Positions 1-8,407 of a stretch of 64,000 nt of DNA are shown piece by piece. A model generated the notes under the pieces. That model did not search any database and had not been told where the DNA came from. It saw only the letters and a program-made list of their open reading frames with translations. The stretch is taken from assembly GCF_900186615.1 (NCBI RefSeq), contig NZ_LT896588.1, forward strand, positions 1,996,353-2,060,352, read 5' to 3'. The translations under genes and the position numbers were made by a program. The stretch is from Parabacteroides bouchesdurhonensis (GTDB taxonomy: Bacteria; Bacteroidota; Bacteroidia; Bacteroidales; Tannerellaceae). The stretch's first letter is position 1. Every line of letters begins with the position of its first letter.

Positions 1-575
<575 letters not shown>

Positions 576-666
576 GAAGGGAAAGTGGGATGATAGTTTT
601 GTAGGAAAGGAGTTTTACTGAAAAGACTTTATTGATAGTCCAGAGTGTTTAAGAAATAAAAGATAT

Positions 667-777
667 TAAGGTGGTTATAGCACGAGGGATCCACCTCTTC
701 CCATACCGAACAGAGAAGTTAAGCCTCGTCACGCCGATGGTACTGCGTAAAAGTGGAAGAGTAGGTAGCCGCCGTTT
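667..777 (+). rRNA. 5S ribosomal RNA
   Basis: The 5S core is readable as GGTGGTTATAGC at the 5' end, then CCATACCGAACAG and AGAAGTTAAGCC, and a closing 3' arm with AGTAGGTAGCCGCC. Length of about 111 bases and position just after 23S fit the last gene of an rRNA operon. End positions are approximate because they were set by pairing of the terminal arms by eye. Confidence 0.93.
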
Positions 778-810
778 TTAAGGCTGAGACAGAGATCAGC
801 CGAAGAAAAG

Positions 811-845
811 AAGGAATCAATCGAAAGGTTGGTTCCTTTTTTTAT
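811..845 (+). terminator. Rho-independent terminator of the rRNA operon
   Basis: A 12-bp stem (two G-U pairs) closed by a GAAA tetraloop is followed by a run of eight T. It sits about 35 bases after the 5S gene. The opposite strand has a weaker T tract, so it may also stop the convergent cobalamin operon ending at 871. Confidence 0.85.
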
Positions 846-870
846 TTATGCGATAATAGGAAGAGATATC

Positions 871-1401
871 TTAAAAAGTAAGTTTTATAATCTCTCCATA
901 ACTCGGAATATTTTTGAAAGCATCTGTTATATCATATTCTCCTGCGTAAACTCTTGCACAGGTTAATACGCCTCCATGAGCAAAGACACATACACGCTCC
1001 AGTCCGCTCTCCTTTAGTTCTTCAATAAATGCAGATACGCGTATATATTGGTCTTTAAAAGATTCTCCGCTAGGAATACGGACGTTTAGCCAATCATTGA
1101 ACCAGTTTTGTGAACGTGGATCAGTAGAAATGTCTTCCCATGATTTCATTTCCCATTCGCCAAAATTCAATTCTTTCACCCTCTCATCTCGTTCCGCATC
1201 CGGATAACCACAATAGTCTGCTAATTTAACACATCTACTAAGTGGACTACACCAAACCTTATCAAAGGAAATATTTTGCAGATTGTTTTTTACGATCTCC
1301 GCTTCTGTCTGGAAAGAAGAACGGAGTGGAACATCTGTTTGCCCATATGCATATCCTGCCGGAACATCAACAGAAGTATGTCTTATGAAATAAATCTCCA
1401 T
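871..1401 (-). CDS. cobC: Alpha-ribazole phosphatase (CobC-like histidine phosphatase)
   Basis: A 176-residue member of the histidine phosphatase (phosphoglycerate mutase-like) superfamily, predicted to remove the phosphate from alpha-ribazole phosphate or adenosylcobalamin phosphate. The N-terminal catalytic motif reads FIRHTSVD, an RHT variant of the usual RHG, and the second histidine is in VFAHGG near the C terminus. The start chosen gives MEIYFIRHT; a longer reading frame from 1434 would overlap cobS and add residues unlike the family. It is last in the operon, 13 bases after cobS, and the location next to cobS and cobT supports the ribazole substrate over other histidine phosphatase roles. 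Confidence 0.85.
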   Translation of the reverse strand: MEIYFIRHTSVDVPAGYAYGQTDVPLRSSFQTEAEIVKNNLQNISFDKVWCSPLSRCVKLADYCGYPDAERDERVKELNFGEWEMKSWEDISTDPRSQNWFNDWLNVRIPSGESFKDQYIRVSAFIEELKESGLERVCVFAHGGVLTCARVYAGEYDITDAFKNIPSYGEIIKLTF

Positions 1402-1414
1402 AGTAGATAGTTCT

Positions 1415-2161
1415 TTATATATTATATATAACAACGACTCCTAAATAAAAGCTCAATTCACAAAGTAAAAAAGTGGCCCCACAACAATCGCCTGTATAAC
1501 CTTGTATTTTCTTGTTCATAAGAGAAGTGAGTAAGTACCAGGTAATGATTGGAAATATTGCCGCAAATAAATAAGTAGGAGCGGGTAGCCAGAAAAGAGG
1601 AAGCAGGCTGCATGTTATACATAATGCACATTCCGTTCCGGACATCCGGCTGTAAATTGTTTTATTTTTAGCTTCCTCTTCTTTTCTTGCATAAGGTAAG
1701 CGATTTATTATCATGCTGGAGACTCCTTTGGAATAAGGATCTCCTGCTAAAATAGCACATCCCGCCAGTTCAATAGGCAAGCTGGACAGTAATGCATAAT
1801 ACAATCCAAAGTAAAATATAAGTCCTATTACTCCATAGCTGCCAATAAATGAATCTTTCATGATTGCCAGGATACGTTCCCTGTTTGTCCCTCCTCCAAA
1901 ACCATCAAAAAAATCGGCTAACCCATCTTCATGGAGACATCCTGTAATAAGAAGGCGGGAAACCATAGCCAGTAAAACGGCTATACTTGCAGAAAACAGT
2001 AAAGAACTGGCATATAGAACAAGTACGGATATTCCTGCCGTAAACCACCCGACCAATGCCCAGTAAGTTACTATGTTCTTGAAATACTGGGCCGGAACTT
2101 CTGCCAGTTTCCAAAAAGGCAGGCGGGTGAAAAATATGAATGCTGCTAAACCCCGTAACAT
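1415..2161 (-). CDS. cobS: Adenosylcobinamide-GDP ribazoletransferase (cobalamin synthase)
   Basis: Integral membrane enzyme joining adenosylcobinamide-GDP with alpha-ribazole (or its phosphate) to make adenosylcobalamin (phosphate). The diagnostic metal/substrate motif GCLHEDGLADFFDGFGGG is present near residues 75-95, followed by RERILAIMKDSFIGSYG, and several hydrophobic segments fill the rest. The start at 2161 gives 248 residues beginning MLRGLAAFIFFTRLPF, the usual family beginning; an in-frame ATG at 2194 would add 11 residues and overlap cobT. With the chosen start there is one base between the cobT stop and this ATG, which suggests translational coupling. Confidence 0.93.
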   Translation of the reverse strand: MLRGLAAFIFFTRLPFWKLAEVPAQYFKNIVTYWALVGWFTAGISVLVLYASSLLFSASIAVLLAMVSRLLITGCLHEDGLADFFDGFGGGTNRERILAIMKDSFIGSYGVIGLIFYFGLYYALLSSLPIELAGCAILAGDPYSKGVSSMIINRLPYARKEEEAKNKTIYSRMSGTECALCITCSLLPLFWLPAPTYLFAAIFPIITWYLLTSLMNKKIQGYTGDCCGATFLLCELSFYLGVVVIYNI

Positions 2162-2162
2162 A

Positions 2163-3203
2163 CTAAAAATATTTGGTGATAGCTTCTTGTTCAAAAGTAT
2201 GCATTTCGTTGATCATCCGGATAGCCGAGTCAACTATCGGGTAAGCACATACGGCACCTGTTCCTTCTCCAAGACGCAGACCAAGGTTCAGTAATGGGTT
2301 TGCTCCCAGAATATCCAGTACGCGTTTATGCCCGGCTTCATCCCCACAATGTCCGAATATACAGTATGGGAGTATTTCAGGATATAAACGAGAAGCAACC
2401 AATACGCAATTCGTCATTATAAATCCATCTATCAGGATAATCATTTTCAATTCGGCCGCACGTAACATTCCTCCTACGGCCATTACCATTTCATACCCTC
2501 CGAAGTAACGCATAATGTCTAAAGTACTGCCGTCTCCTCTGTAGTTGTCCAGAGAGGCTTTCAATACATTATACTTATGTTTTATGCCTTCCGAGTTAAG
2601 TCCGCTTCCGGCACCGACACAATCTATTAGCGGAATTTTGGTCAGGCAGGTCATCCACATACTGGATGCAGACGTATTACCTATTCCCATTTCACCGAAA
2701 CTTATAATATTGCAGCCTTCTTTGTAACAATCAGTCACAACATCCGCTCCATATTGCAAGGCCAATTCCATCTCTTCCTGAGTCATTGCTGCTTCATGAA
2801 GGAAATTTCGCGTACCGTTTTTTCTGATTTTCTTATTAATAAGCTCAGGGATAGTTGGAAATTCAAAATCCACGCCACCGTCTACAATCTTTATTTCGAA
2901 TCCGTGTTGCCGTGCCAGATAGCATATACCGGCTCCTCCATTCAGAAAATTATAGACCACTTGCCTAGTTACTTCTTTGGGAGATTGGCTTACTCCTTCA
3001 TCTGCTATACCGTGGTCGGATGCGTAAATTACATTTATAGGATGTGAAAGAGTTGGATTTAAAGTCTGTTGAATAAGACCTATTTGAATGGCTAACTCTT
3101 CTAATCTACCCAATGAACCTTTGGGTTTAGTGAGGCTGTTTATTTTCTCTTCTAATGCAGGAGCAAGAGCATTGTCCGGTTTTTCAATATGGAATGTTAT
3201 CAT
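2163..3203 (-). CDS. cobT: Nicotinate-nucleotide--dimethylbenzimidazole phosphoribosyltransferase
   Basis: 346 residues, the normal length for CobT, which activates the lower-ligand base by forming alpha-ribazole phosphate from nicotinate mononucleotide. The N terminus has the family stretch [15 protein letters not shown]; later come [14 protein letters not shown] and, near the end, [13 protein letters not shown] and LRLGEGTGA, which hold conserved substrate-binding residues and the catalytic glutamate region. It lies 12 bases after cobU and almost touches cobS. Confidence 0.96.
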   Translation of the reverse strand: MITFHIEKPDNALAPALEEKINSLTKPKGSLGRLEELAIQIGLIQQTLNPTLSHPINVIYASDHGIADEGVSQSPKEVTRQVVYNFLNGGAGICYLARQHGFEIKIVDGGVDFEFPTIPELINKKIRKNGTRNFLHEAAMTQEEMELALQYGADVVTDCYKEGCNIISFGEMGIGNTSASSMWMTCLTKIPLIDCVGAGSGLNSEGIKHKYNVLKASLDNYRGDGSTLDIMRYFGGYEMVMAVGGMLRAAELKMIILIDGFIMTNCVLVASRLYPEILPYCIFGHCGDEAGHKRVLDILGANPLLNLGLRLGEGTGAVCAYPIVDSAIRMINEMHTFEQEAITKYF

Positions 3204-3215
3204 TGCTATATATAC

Positions 3216-3734
3216 TTAGTTACTACTTTTAATTTTTACAGGTATACCGCTAACCATCATTACAACTTCATCGGCTTTAGATGCAATATACTGGTTTAAC
3301 CAACCTTGTAAATCTGTAAATTTTCGTTGCAATTCATCTGCCGATACCTCTCCCATACCCAGTTCGTTTGTTACGAAGATAAAGTAGGCATTTTGCAGGA
3401 TCAGCTTGTCAAATTCATTTTTGGCTTCGGTCAGAGAAAGTTCAACATCACTCTTATTATCGAAAAAGAAGTTAGTTCCCCATAATGTTACACAGTCTAT
3501 TACAACGACTCTACCTTCCAGATTATGCTTGCTTAATTGCTTTTCCTCTTCTATATTGGTCCATTCCGGGCCTCGTTCGCGTTGGTGTCTTTCAACCCTT
3601 TTACGGTATTCATCATCCCATATCCTGGAAGTAGCAAGATATACCGGATTGCCTGATAAAGATAAAGCAAGCCGTTGCGCATATCCGCTTTTACCGGAGC
3701 GTTGTCCGCCAGTTACCAATATAATGTGTCTCAT
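3216..3734 (-). CDS. cobU: Adenosylcobinamide kinase / guanylyltransferase
   Basis: 172 residues. Bifunctional CobU/CobP enzyme that phosphorylates adenosylcobinamide and transfers GMP to give adenosylcobinamide-GDP, the substrate of CobS. The P-loop GGQRSGKSGYAQ is at residues 9-20, ERHQRERG near 50 carries the histidine expected for the guanylylation step, and VIDCVTLWGTN and FVTNELGMGEV are family blocks. The start codon is one base after the cbiB stop. Confidence 0.95.
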   Translation of the reverse strand: MRHIILVTGGQRSGKSGYAQRLALSLSGNPVYLATSRIWDDEYRKRVERHQRERGPEWTNIEEEKQLSKHNLEGRVVVIDCVTLWGTNFFFDNKSDVELSLTEAKNEFDKLILQNAYFIFVTNELGMGEVSADELQRKFTDLQGWLNQYIASKADEVVMMVSGIPVKIKSSN

Positions 3735-3735
3735 C

Positions 3736-4683
3736 CTATATAAATAATAAAATAATTGTAACGATAATACCTGTTATTAATTCCACATTGCTGTTTATCC
3801 GGATGGCCAGTAACATGTCTTCTGTCGTGAAAGAACGTTCATTTGTCCCAATATACGGCTTTTCCACAGGTTTGCCAAAGTAGTCATGAGTTCCTCCGAA
3901 ACGACAATTCAGTATAGCGGCTAGAGCTGCTTCCGGATAACCGGAATTCGGACTGGCATGCATTGGCCCATATTGCCGTACAAAACTTCTTTTATCCCAA
4001 TTGCCGGAAACGGCAAGCATTAAGCAGGCAGTTAAGCGTGCCGGTATATAATTAGCCACGTCATCCAGCTTTGCGGCAGCACATCCAAATTCCCGATAAC
4101 GCTCGTTCTTGTATCCTATCATAGAATCCAGCGTATTCACCATCTTATAAGCCAGCATTCCAGGCAATCCTAAAATAGCAAACCAGAACATGGGAGCAAT
4201 TACACCATCACTCAGATTTTCAGCTAATGTCTCTAATGCGGCAGCCCTTATCTCCTGTGGAGAAAGATTTGTTGTGTCGCGTCCAACAATACGGCTTACT
4301 TGCCTTCTGCCTTCTTCCGTACTTCTGTCAACAGCTTCAAATACGGCTTTTACTTCACGGATAAGAGTTTTTCCTGCCAGGCAATAAAAGACGCCAATAC
4401 CGGTAAAGATAGTATAAATAGAGGAATCTATTCGATTTGCTAATTGAAGTATCGCTTCACAGACGTAGAAAGTTATTACAATAAGCGTGATGGAGAAAAG
4501 GCTTCCTTTCAGGAAACGGTTATTTCCTTTATTCAGTGATTTTTCACCTGTTGAAATAATCTTGCCAAAGACAATGACCGGATGAAACCATCCTTCCGGA
4601 TCTCCCAATAAACGGTCTGCCAACCATCCACTGAGAAAAGGTATTGCTTTAGACGTATTAATCGCTTGAGTTATCCAATACAT
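3736..4683 (-). CDS. cbiB: Adenosylcobinamide-phosphate synthase
   Basis: 315-residue multi-pass membrane protein of the CbiB/CobD family, which attaches the aminopropanol arm to adenosylcobyric acid. Family blocks seen are GWLADRLLGDPEGWFHPVI near the N terminus, a segment ending LAENLSDGVIAP, and NTLDSMIGYKNERYREFG. First gene of the operon. Corrin-ring synthesis genes are absent from the window, so the operon covers only the late, salvage-capable steps; ring genes could lie elsewhere. Confidence 0.94.
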   Translation of the reverse strand: MYWITQAINTSKAIPFLSGWLADRLLGDPEGWFHPVIVFGKIISTGEKSLNKGNNRFLKGSLFSITLIVITFYVCEAILQLANRIDSSIYTIFTGIGVFYCLAGKTLIREVKAVFEAVDRSTEEGRRQVSRIVGRDTTNLSPQEIRAAALETLAENLSDGVIAPMFWFAILGLPGMLAYKMVNTLDSMIGYKNERYREFGCAAAKLDDVANYIPARLTACLMLAVSGNWDKRSFVRQYGPMHASPNSGYPEAALAAILNCRFGGTHDYFGKPVEKPYIGTNERSFTTEDMLLAIRINSNVELITGIIVTIILLFI

Positions 4684-4703
4684 GTTCTTTTGTTATGGTG
4701 GTA

Positions 4704-4733
4704 CAAACTTACATAAACATATCCGATCTTCAA
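4704..4733 (-). promoter_or_regulatory. Promoter of the cobalamin operon
   Basis: On the minus strand TAAGTTTG (4711 to 4704) matches the Bacteroidetes -7 consensus TAnnTTTG, and TTG (4733 to 4731) lies 19 bases upstream. Transcription would start near 4700, leaving a leader of only about 15-20 bases before cbiB, too short for a cobalamin riboswitch. Confidence 0.65.
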
Positions 4734-4839
4734 TTACTCTTACCGGAAAATTAAATTGTGCGTTAAAACTGTACAAGAATCCGGATGTTTTCTTACTTTA
4801 GCAACCTATTTGCTATTTACTTTAAATCTAAATAATATT

Positions 4840-6060
4840 ATGAAGTACATCTATTGTCTTTTACTATTGGTTTTATCCTGTTTGAATGTGGATGCCAAGA
4901 CAAAGAAAGCTGTTTATATAATTGTTGATGGAATTCCTGCAGATCAGATAGAACGTTTGCATACTCCGGCTATTTTCGATATTGCGTCACATGGTGCTTA
5001 CAGTCGTGCTTATACAGGTGGAGAAGTAGGCGCATATTCTGAAACTCCTACTATTTCGGCAATAGGTTATACCAATTTGCTAACATCTACCTGGCTGAAC
5101 AAGCATAACGTAGGAGGAAATGATAACCTGAAACCTAATTATAATTATTGGACTATCTTCCGGATAGCAAAAGAACAGGCCAAAGATTATAAAACGGCTG
5201 TTTATTCGAGTTGGACGGATAACCGGACAGTTTTGATAGGGGAGGGCAAACCTGAAACGAATCATCTTAAAATAGATTATGTTGCTGATGGTTACGAATT
5301 GGATACTACCCGCTTCCCACAAGAACCTAAAGATTTGCATATATATAAGATAGACGAATTAGTATCTGAAAAAGCCGCCAAAGGCATCCGTGAAGATGCT
5401 CCCGACTTGAGTTGGGTATATTTATGGTATACAGATGATGCCGGACATTTGGAAGGTAATGGCGCCTATTTTGATGACTATGTGTATAAAGCGGACAAAC
5501 AGATCGCTCGTGTTTGGGAAGCAGTAAAGTACAGGGAAGCTAACTTTGACGAAGAATGGATGATTGTTGTTACTACTGATCATGGAAGGGAAGAGAACGG
5601 ACATGGTCATGGAAAACAATCGGAAAGGGAACGTACCACCTGGATAGCAACTAATATTGCGGTCAATGAGCATTTCAATCCTCCGTATTTATCTATAACG
5701 GACATCGCTCCTTCTATTTGCCGTTTTATGGAGTTTGAAATCCCTCAAGCAATAAGATGGGAACAGGATGGTATGCCATTTACAGGCAAGGTTGATATTT
5801 ATGATCTGCGTACTTTACCTTATGATAATACAGTGTTGCTTACGTGGAAATGCTATTCGGAAGAAGCTCCGGTAACAATTTACGCTGCTTCTACAAATAC
5901 ATTTAAAGAAGGTAAAGAGGACAAATGGATTAAAATTGCTACGGTTTCGTCCGGACAAAAAGAATATACGGTGGATTTATCCATGCTGCCGGCTTCCGGT
6001 TTTTATAAATTTGTATTGGTTACTCCTAATACTAATTTGAACCGCTGGGTAATAAAGTGA
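4840..6060 (+). CDS. Exported alkaline phosphatase / type I phosphodiesterase family protein
   Basis: 406 residues from the chosen ATG, which opens a clear signal peptide (MKYIYCLLLLVLSCLNVDA); the upstream reading-frame extension has no signal and is probably untranslated leader. The mature N terminus KKAVYIIVDGIPADQ is the first metal-binding strand of the alkaline phosphatase superfamily, with a conserved Asp, and later blocks TDDAGHLEGNG and VTTDHGREENGHGHG supply further metal ligands. The nucleophile is likely the Thr/Ser in SETPTISAIGYTNL. Predicted periplasmic phosphodiesterase or phosphatase of unknown substrate. The last roughly 100 residues resemble a small beta domain. It stands alone, divergent from the cobalamin operon. 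Confidence 0.8.
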   Translation: MKYIYCLLLLVLSCLNVDAKTKKAVYIIVDGIPADQIERLHTPAIFDIASHGAYSRAYTGGEVGAYSETPTISAIGYTNLLTSTWLNKHNVGGNDNLKPNYNYWTIFRIAKEQAKDYKTAVYSSWTDNRTVLIGEGKPETNHLKIDYVADGYELDTTRFPQEPKDLHIYKIDELVSEKAAKGIREDAPDLSWVYLWYTDDAGHLEGNGAYFDDYVYKADKQIARVWEAVKYREANFDEEWMIVVTTDHGREENGHGHGKQSERERTTWIATNIAVNEHFNPPYLSITDIAPSICRFMEFEIPQAIRWEQDGMPFTGKVDIYDLRTLPYDNTVLLTWKCYSEEAPVTIYAASTNTFKEGKEDKWIKIATVSSGQKEYTVDLSMLPASGFYKFVLVTPNTNLNRWVIK

Positions 6061-6068
6061 TACTTTTC

Positions 6069-6101
6069 TTTGGAAGTTTTGTGAATTAATATATATCTTT
6101 G
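6069..6101 (+). promoter_or_regulatory. Promoter of the HU/SPOR protein gene
   Basis: TTTG (6069-6072), a 21-base spacer and TATCTTTG (6094-6101) match the Bacteroidetes promoter pattern. The -7 element ends only four bases before the ATG at 6106, so the mRNA would be leaderless or nearly so. Confidence 0.65.
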
Positions 6102-6105
6102 TATT

Positions 6106-7149
6106 ATGCTTAGGATAGTAACACATATTGAACATCTGTTATTGGTACACGATTGTGTCATCGTGCCGAAGTTTGGAGGCTTTGTCCTTCAATCTATTCC
6201 TGCTAAGTATCAGGCAGAAGAGCACCTGTTTTATCCTTCCCGCAAAGAGATTGTTTTTAATACGACATTGCAACATAATGATGGTTTGCTTACGGAATCT
6301 TATATGCAGATATACGATGTGGATTATAAGAAAGCCTTTTATATGTTGGAGGAAGACATTACCGATTTAAAAGAAACTCTGCAAAAGCATAAAAACATAT
6401 CACTAGGCAATATCGGCTCTTTTTCGGTAGAGGATGAAGGGCAGATCGTTTTTCATCCGTCAGATTCGACACTGTTCAGTGCTGCTTCATTTGGTTTATT
6501 TTCTTTCTGTTTTCCAACGCTTGATTCATGTATGCAAGAAAAAGAATTGTCTGTTACAAAACAGAAAGGGACAAAGGATACTTTGTATATTCCGGTTAAC
6601 CGTAAACTGATTCGTGTGGTTGCTGCTTCCGCTGCAGCAGTTGCTCTGTTCCTGCTTGTTTCTACTCCTGTGAAAGATGTAAACCAGTCGGCCTATAGAG
6701 CTAGTTTCGTGCCCACCGAAATGGTTATTCATAGAACACTTGAAGCTCCCGCTCCTGCAAGTACTTCAATAGAAGTTACGAGCAATTTAAAGAAAGAAAA
6801 TGATGCTAGCGTTCCTGTTTCTACCCCTTCTGTTACAAAGGAAGTAAAGAAACAACCGGCATTATCAGTTGCTCCTAAACCTAATAAAGCTGCCAGTACA
6901 GCAATAAAGAGCGAAGAAGGTAAAAAAATGTATCATATAATAATAGCCAGTTTTCCTTCGGAAAGCCAGGCTAACGAATACATTGCCGGTGTACGGAATG
7001 AATGTAAGGGTGTGAACAAAATTCTGCGTGATGGAAAGTATCGTATTTATGCTAATAAGTATGATAACCGTAAACAGGCTGAAAGTTATATGGACAACTT
7101 ACGCAAAAATGATAAATTTAAAGATGCCTGGTTGTTTATCAGCCGTTGA
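6106..7149 (+). CDS. HU-like domain and SPOR domain envelope protein
   Basis: 347 residues. Residues 1-130 match the bacterial HU-CCDC81-type region (start MLRIVTHIEHLLLVHDCVIVPKFGGFVLQ), a fold related to HU but here likely not DNA-binding. A single hydrophobic segment lies at about 168-185, followed by a Thr/Ser/Pro-rich linker, and residues about 270-347 form a SPOR domain (YHIIIASFPSESQANEY...). SPOR domains bind denuded septal peptidoglycan, so the protein is expected to span the inner membrane with its C terminus in the periplasm and act in cell division or envelope remodelling. The architecture is common in Bacteroidetes. The family N terminus supports this ATG although the promoter lies very close. 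Confidence 0.85.
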   Translation: MLRIVTHIEHLLLVHDCVIVPKFGGFVLQSIPAKYQAEEHLFYPSRKEIVFNTTLQHNDGLLTESYMQIYDVDYKKAFYMLEEDITDLKETLQKHKNISLGNIGSFSVEDEGQIVFHPSDSTLFSAASFGLFSFCFPTLDSCMQEKELSVTKQKGTKDTLYIPVNRKLIRVVAASAAAVALFLLVSTPVKDVNQSAYRASFVPTEMVIHRTLEAPAPASTSIEVTSNLKKENDASVPVSTPSVTKEVKKQPALSVAPKPNKAASTAIKSEEGKKMYHIIIASFPSESQANEYIAGVRNECKGVNKILRDGKYRIYANKYDNRKQAESYMDNLRKNDKFKDAWLFISR

Positions 7150-7173
7150 TTCCCAACCAAGCAATTTAGTATT

Positions 7174-7380
7174 CTACTCTTTATTACCTTCACCGGATTC
7201 TGATTTTCGTTTTTTTTTAAGTCGACCGGCTTTCCGCAAGGCTTGATCCAAAATATATTGTATTTGACCGTTAGTACTGCGGAACTCATCTGCAGCCCAG
7301 GCTTCTATAGCCTCCATCATTTCTGCATCTATACGCAGTATGAAGTTTTTGGTTGCATTCCCGTTTTCCTTTTTAGCCAT
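7174..7380 (-). CDS. Small Arc-like ribbon-helix-helix protein
   Basis: 68 residues. The pattern NFILRIDAEMMEAIEAWAADEFRSTNGQIQYILDQAL fits an Arc/MetJ-type ribbon-helix-helix DNA-binding fold: a short beta strand (FILRID) followed by two helices. The C terminus is very basic (RLKKKRKSE). It lies 18 bases downstream of the SPFH gene and should be co-transcribed; it may regulate that gene or others, but no operator is recognised. Function beyond probable DNA binding is unknown. Confidence 0.75.
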   Translation of the reverse strand: MAKKENGNATKNFILRIDAEMMEAIEAWAADEFRSTNGQIQYILDQALRKAGRLKKKRKSESGEGNKE

Positions 7381-7398
7381 ATTGGATACTACTATTAA

Positions 7399-8274
7399 TT
7401 ATTGGTATAAAGTGCCTGTGTTTACTACTGGTTGTGCAGATTCGTCGGCACAAAGAACGACTAATAAATTACTTACCATAGCAGCTTTTCGCTCTTCATC
7501 CAATTCTACAACATCATCTTTCTTTAGTTTCTCCAAAGCCAGATGAACCATGCTGACAGCCCCTTCTACGATACGCTCCCGGGCGGCAATAATCGCATCA
7601 GCCTGTTGGCGGCGTAACATTACACTGGCAATTTCGGATGCGTATGCCAGGTAATTTATGCGTGCTTCTACAATCTCGATTCCTGCAATGTCCAACCGGC
7701 TGTTTAATTCTGTTTCCAGTCGTTTTGTTACCTCTCCGCTTTCATCGGAACGGAGTGTTACTTTGTCTGTTGTCTCGTTCGTATCGTAGGCATACATACC
7801 TGCTACCTGGCGAAGGGCGGCATCGCTCTGTATCTGGACAAACTCACGTATGCTTCCGGAAATATCAAAAGAGGCTTTGTAAGTGTCTTTGATTCTCCAT
7901 ACAACTACTGCTCCAATCATGACAGGATTTCCAACCTTATCGTTTACCTTAATCGGCTCGATATCCAGATTCAGAATACGCAAAGTTACTTTTGATTTCT
8001 GGAAAAAGGGATTTACCCAATAGAAACCATTTGTCAGCACTGTTCCCACATATCTACCAAAGAAGGTTAATACACGGGAATTATTCGGTTCGATAATCAT
8101 AAATCCGCGAAGCATGATAATTGCACATATTCCGCAGAGTATACCGGCAACTTCACTCCATGATTGTGACAAAGACAATAGGAATATGGCTGATCCTGCT
8201 AAGATCAAAAGGAGGAAAAGTGCCATAAATCCAGACATCTTAATACCGTCGAAACTTTTTTCTTGTGTCTTCAT
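7399..8274 (-). CDS. SPFH/band 7 domain membrane protein
   Basis: 291 residues. Two hydrophobic segments (about 14-33 and 42-60) precede a SPFH (stomatin/prohibitin/flotillin) domain at about 60-230, with typical features RVLTFFGRYVGTVLTNGFYWVNPF and EARINYLAYASEIASVMLRRQQADAIIAARE. Such proteins form large membrane-associated oligomers often tied to membrane quality control. The basic DNA-binding-like neighbour downstream forms a two-gene unit with it. No protease (FtsH or NfeD partner) is adjacent, so the specific role is open. Confidence 0.85.
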   Translation of the reverse strand: MKTQEKSFDGIKMSGFMALFLLLILAGSAIFLLSLSQSWSEVAGILCGICAIIMLRGFMIIEPNNSRVLTFFGRYVGTVLTNGFYWVNPFFQKSKVTLRILNLDIEPIKVNDKVGNPVMIGAVVVWRIKDTYKASFDISGSIREFVQIQSDAALRQVAGMYAYDTNETTDKVTLRSDESGEVTKRLETELNSRLDIAGIEIVEARINYLAYASEIASVMLRRQQADAIIAARERIVEGAVSMVHLALEKLKKDDVVELDEERKAAMVSNLLVVLCADESAQPVVNTGTLYQ

Positions 8275-8305
8275 GATGATTTATTTTGATATTATTTTGA
8301 TATCA

Positions 8306-8337
8306 CAAATCAAAGCATTATTATGAACTTATGCAAA
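8306..8337 (-). promoter_or_regulatory. Probable promoter of the SPFH gene
   Basis: Minus strand: TTTG (8337-8334), 20 bases, then TTGATTTG (8313-8306), one mismatch from TAnnTTTG. The leader before the SPFH ATG would be about 28 bases. Confidence 0.45.
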
Positions 8338-8351
8338 TAAATTATGAACTT

Positions 8352-8387
8352 TTTGTAGGCAGATATATAAAATATTCTATAGTTTTG
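8352..8387 (+). promoter_or_regulatory. Probable promoter of the helicase gene
   Basis: TAGTTTTG (8380-8387) matches the -7 consensus exactly. A TTTG at 8352-8355 is 24 bases upstream, slightly further than usual. Start of transcription would be about 15 bases before the TTG start codon of the helicase. Confidence 0.5.
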
Positions 8388-8407
8388 TCTACTCAAAATT
8401 TAAGTGG

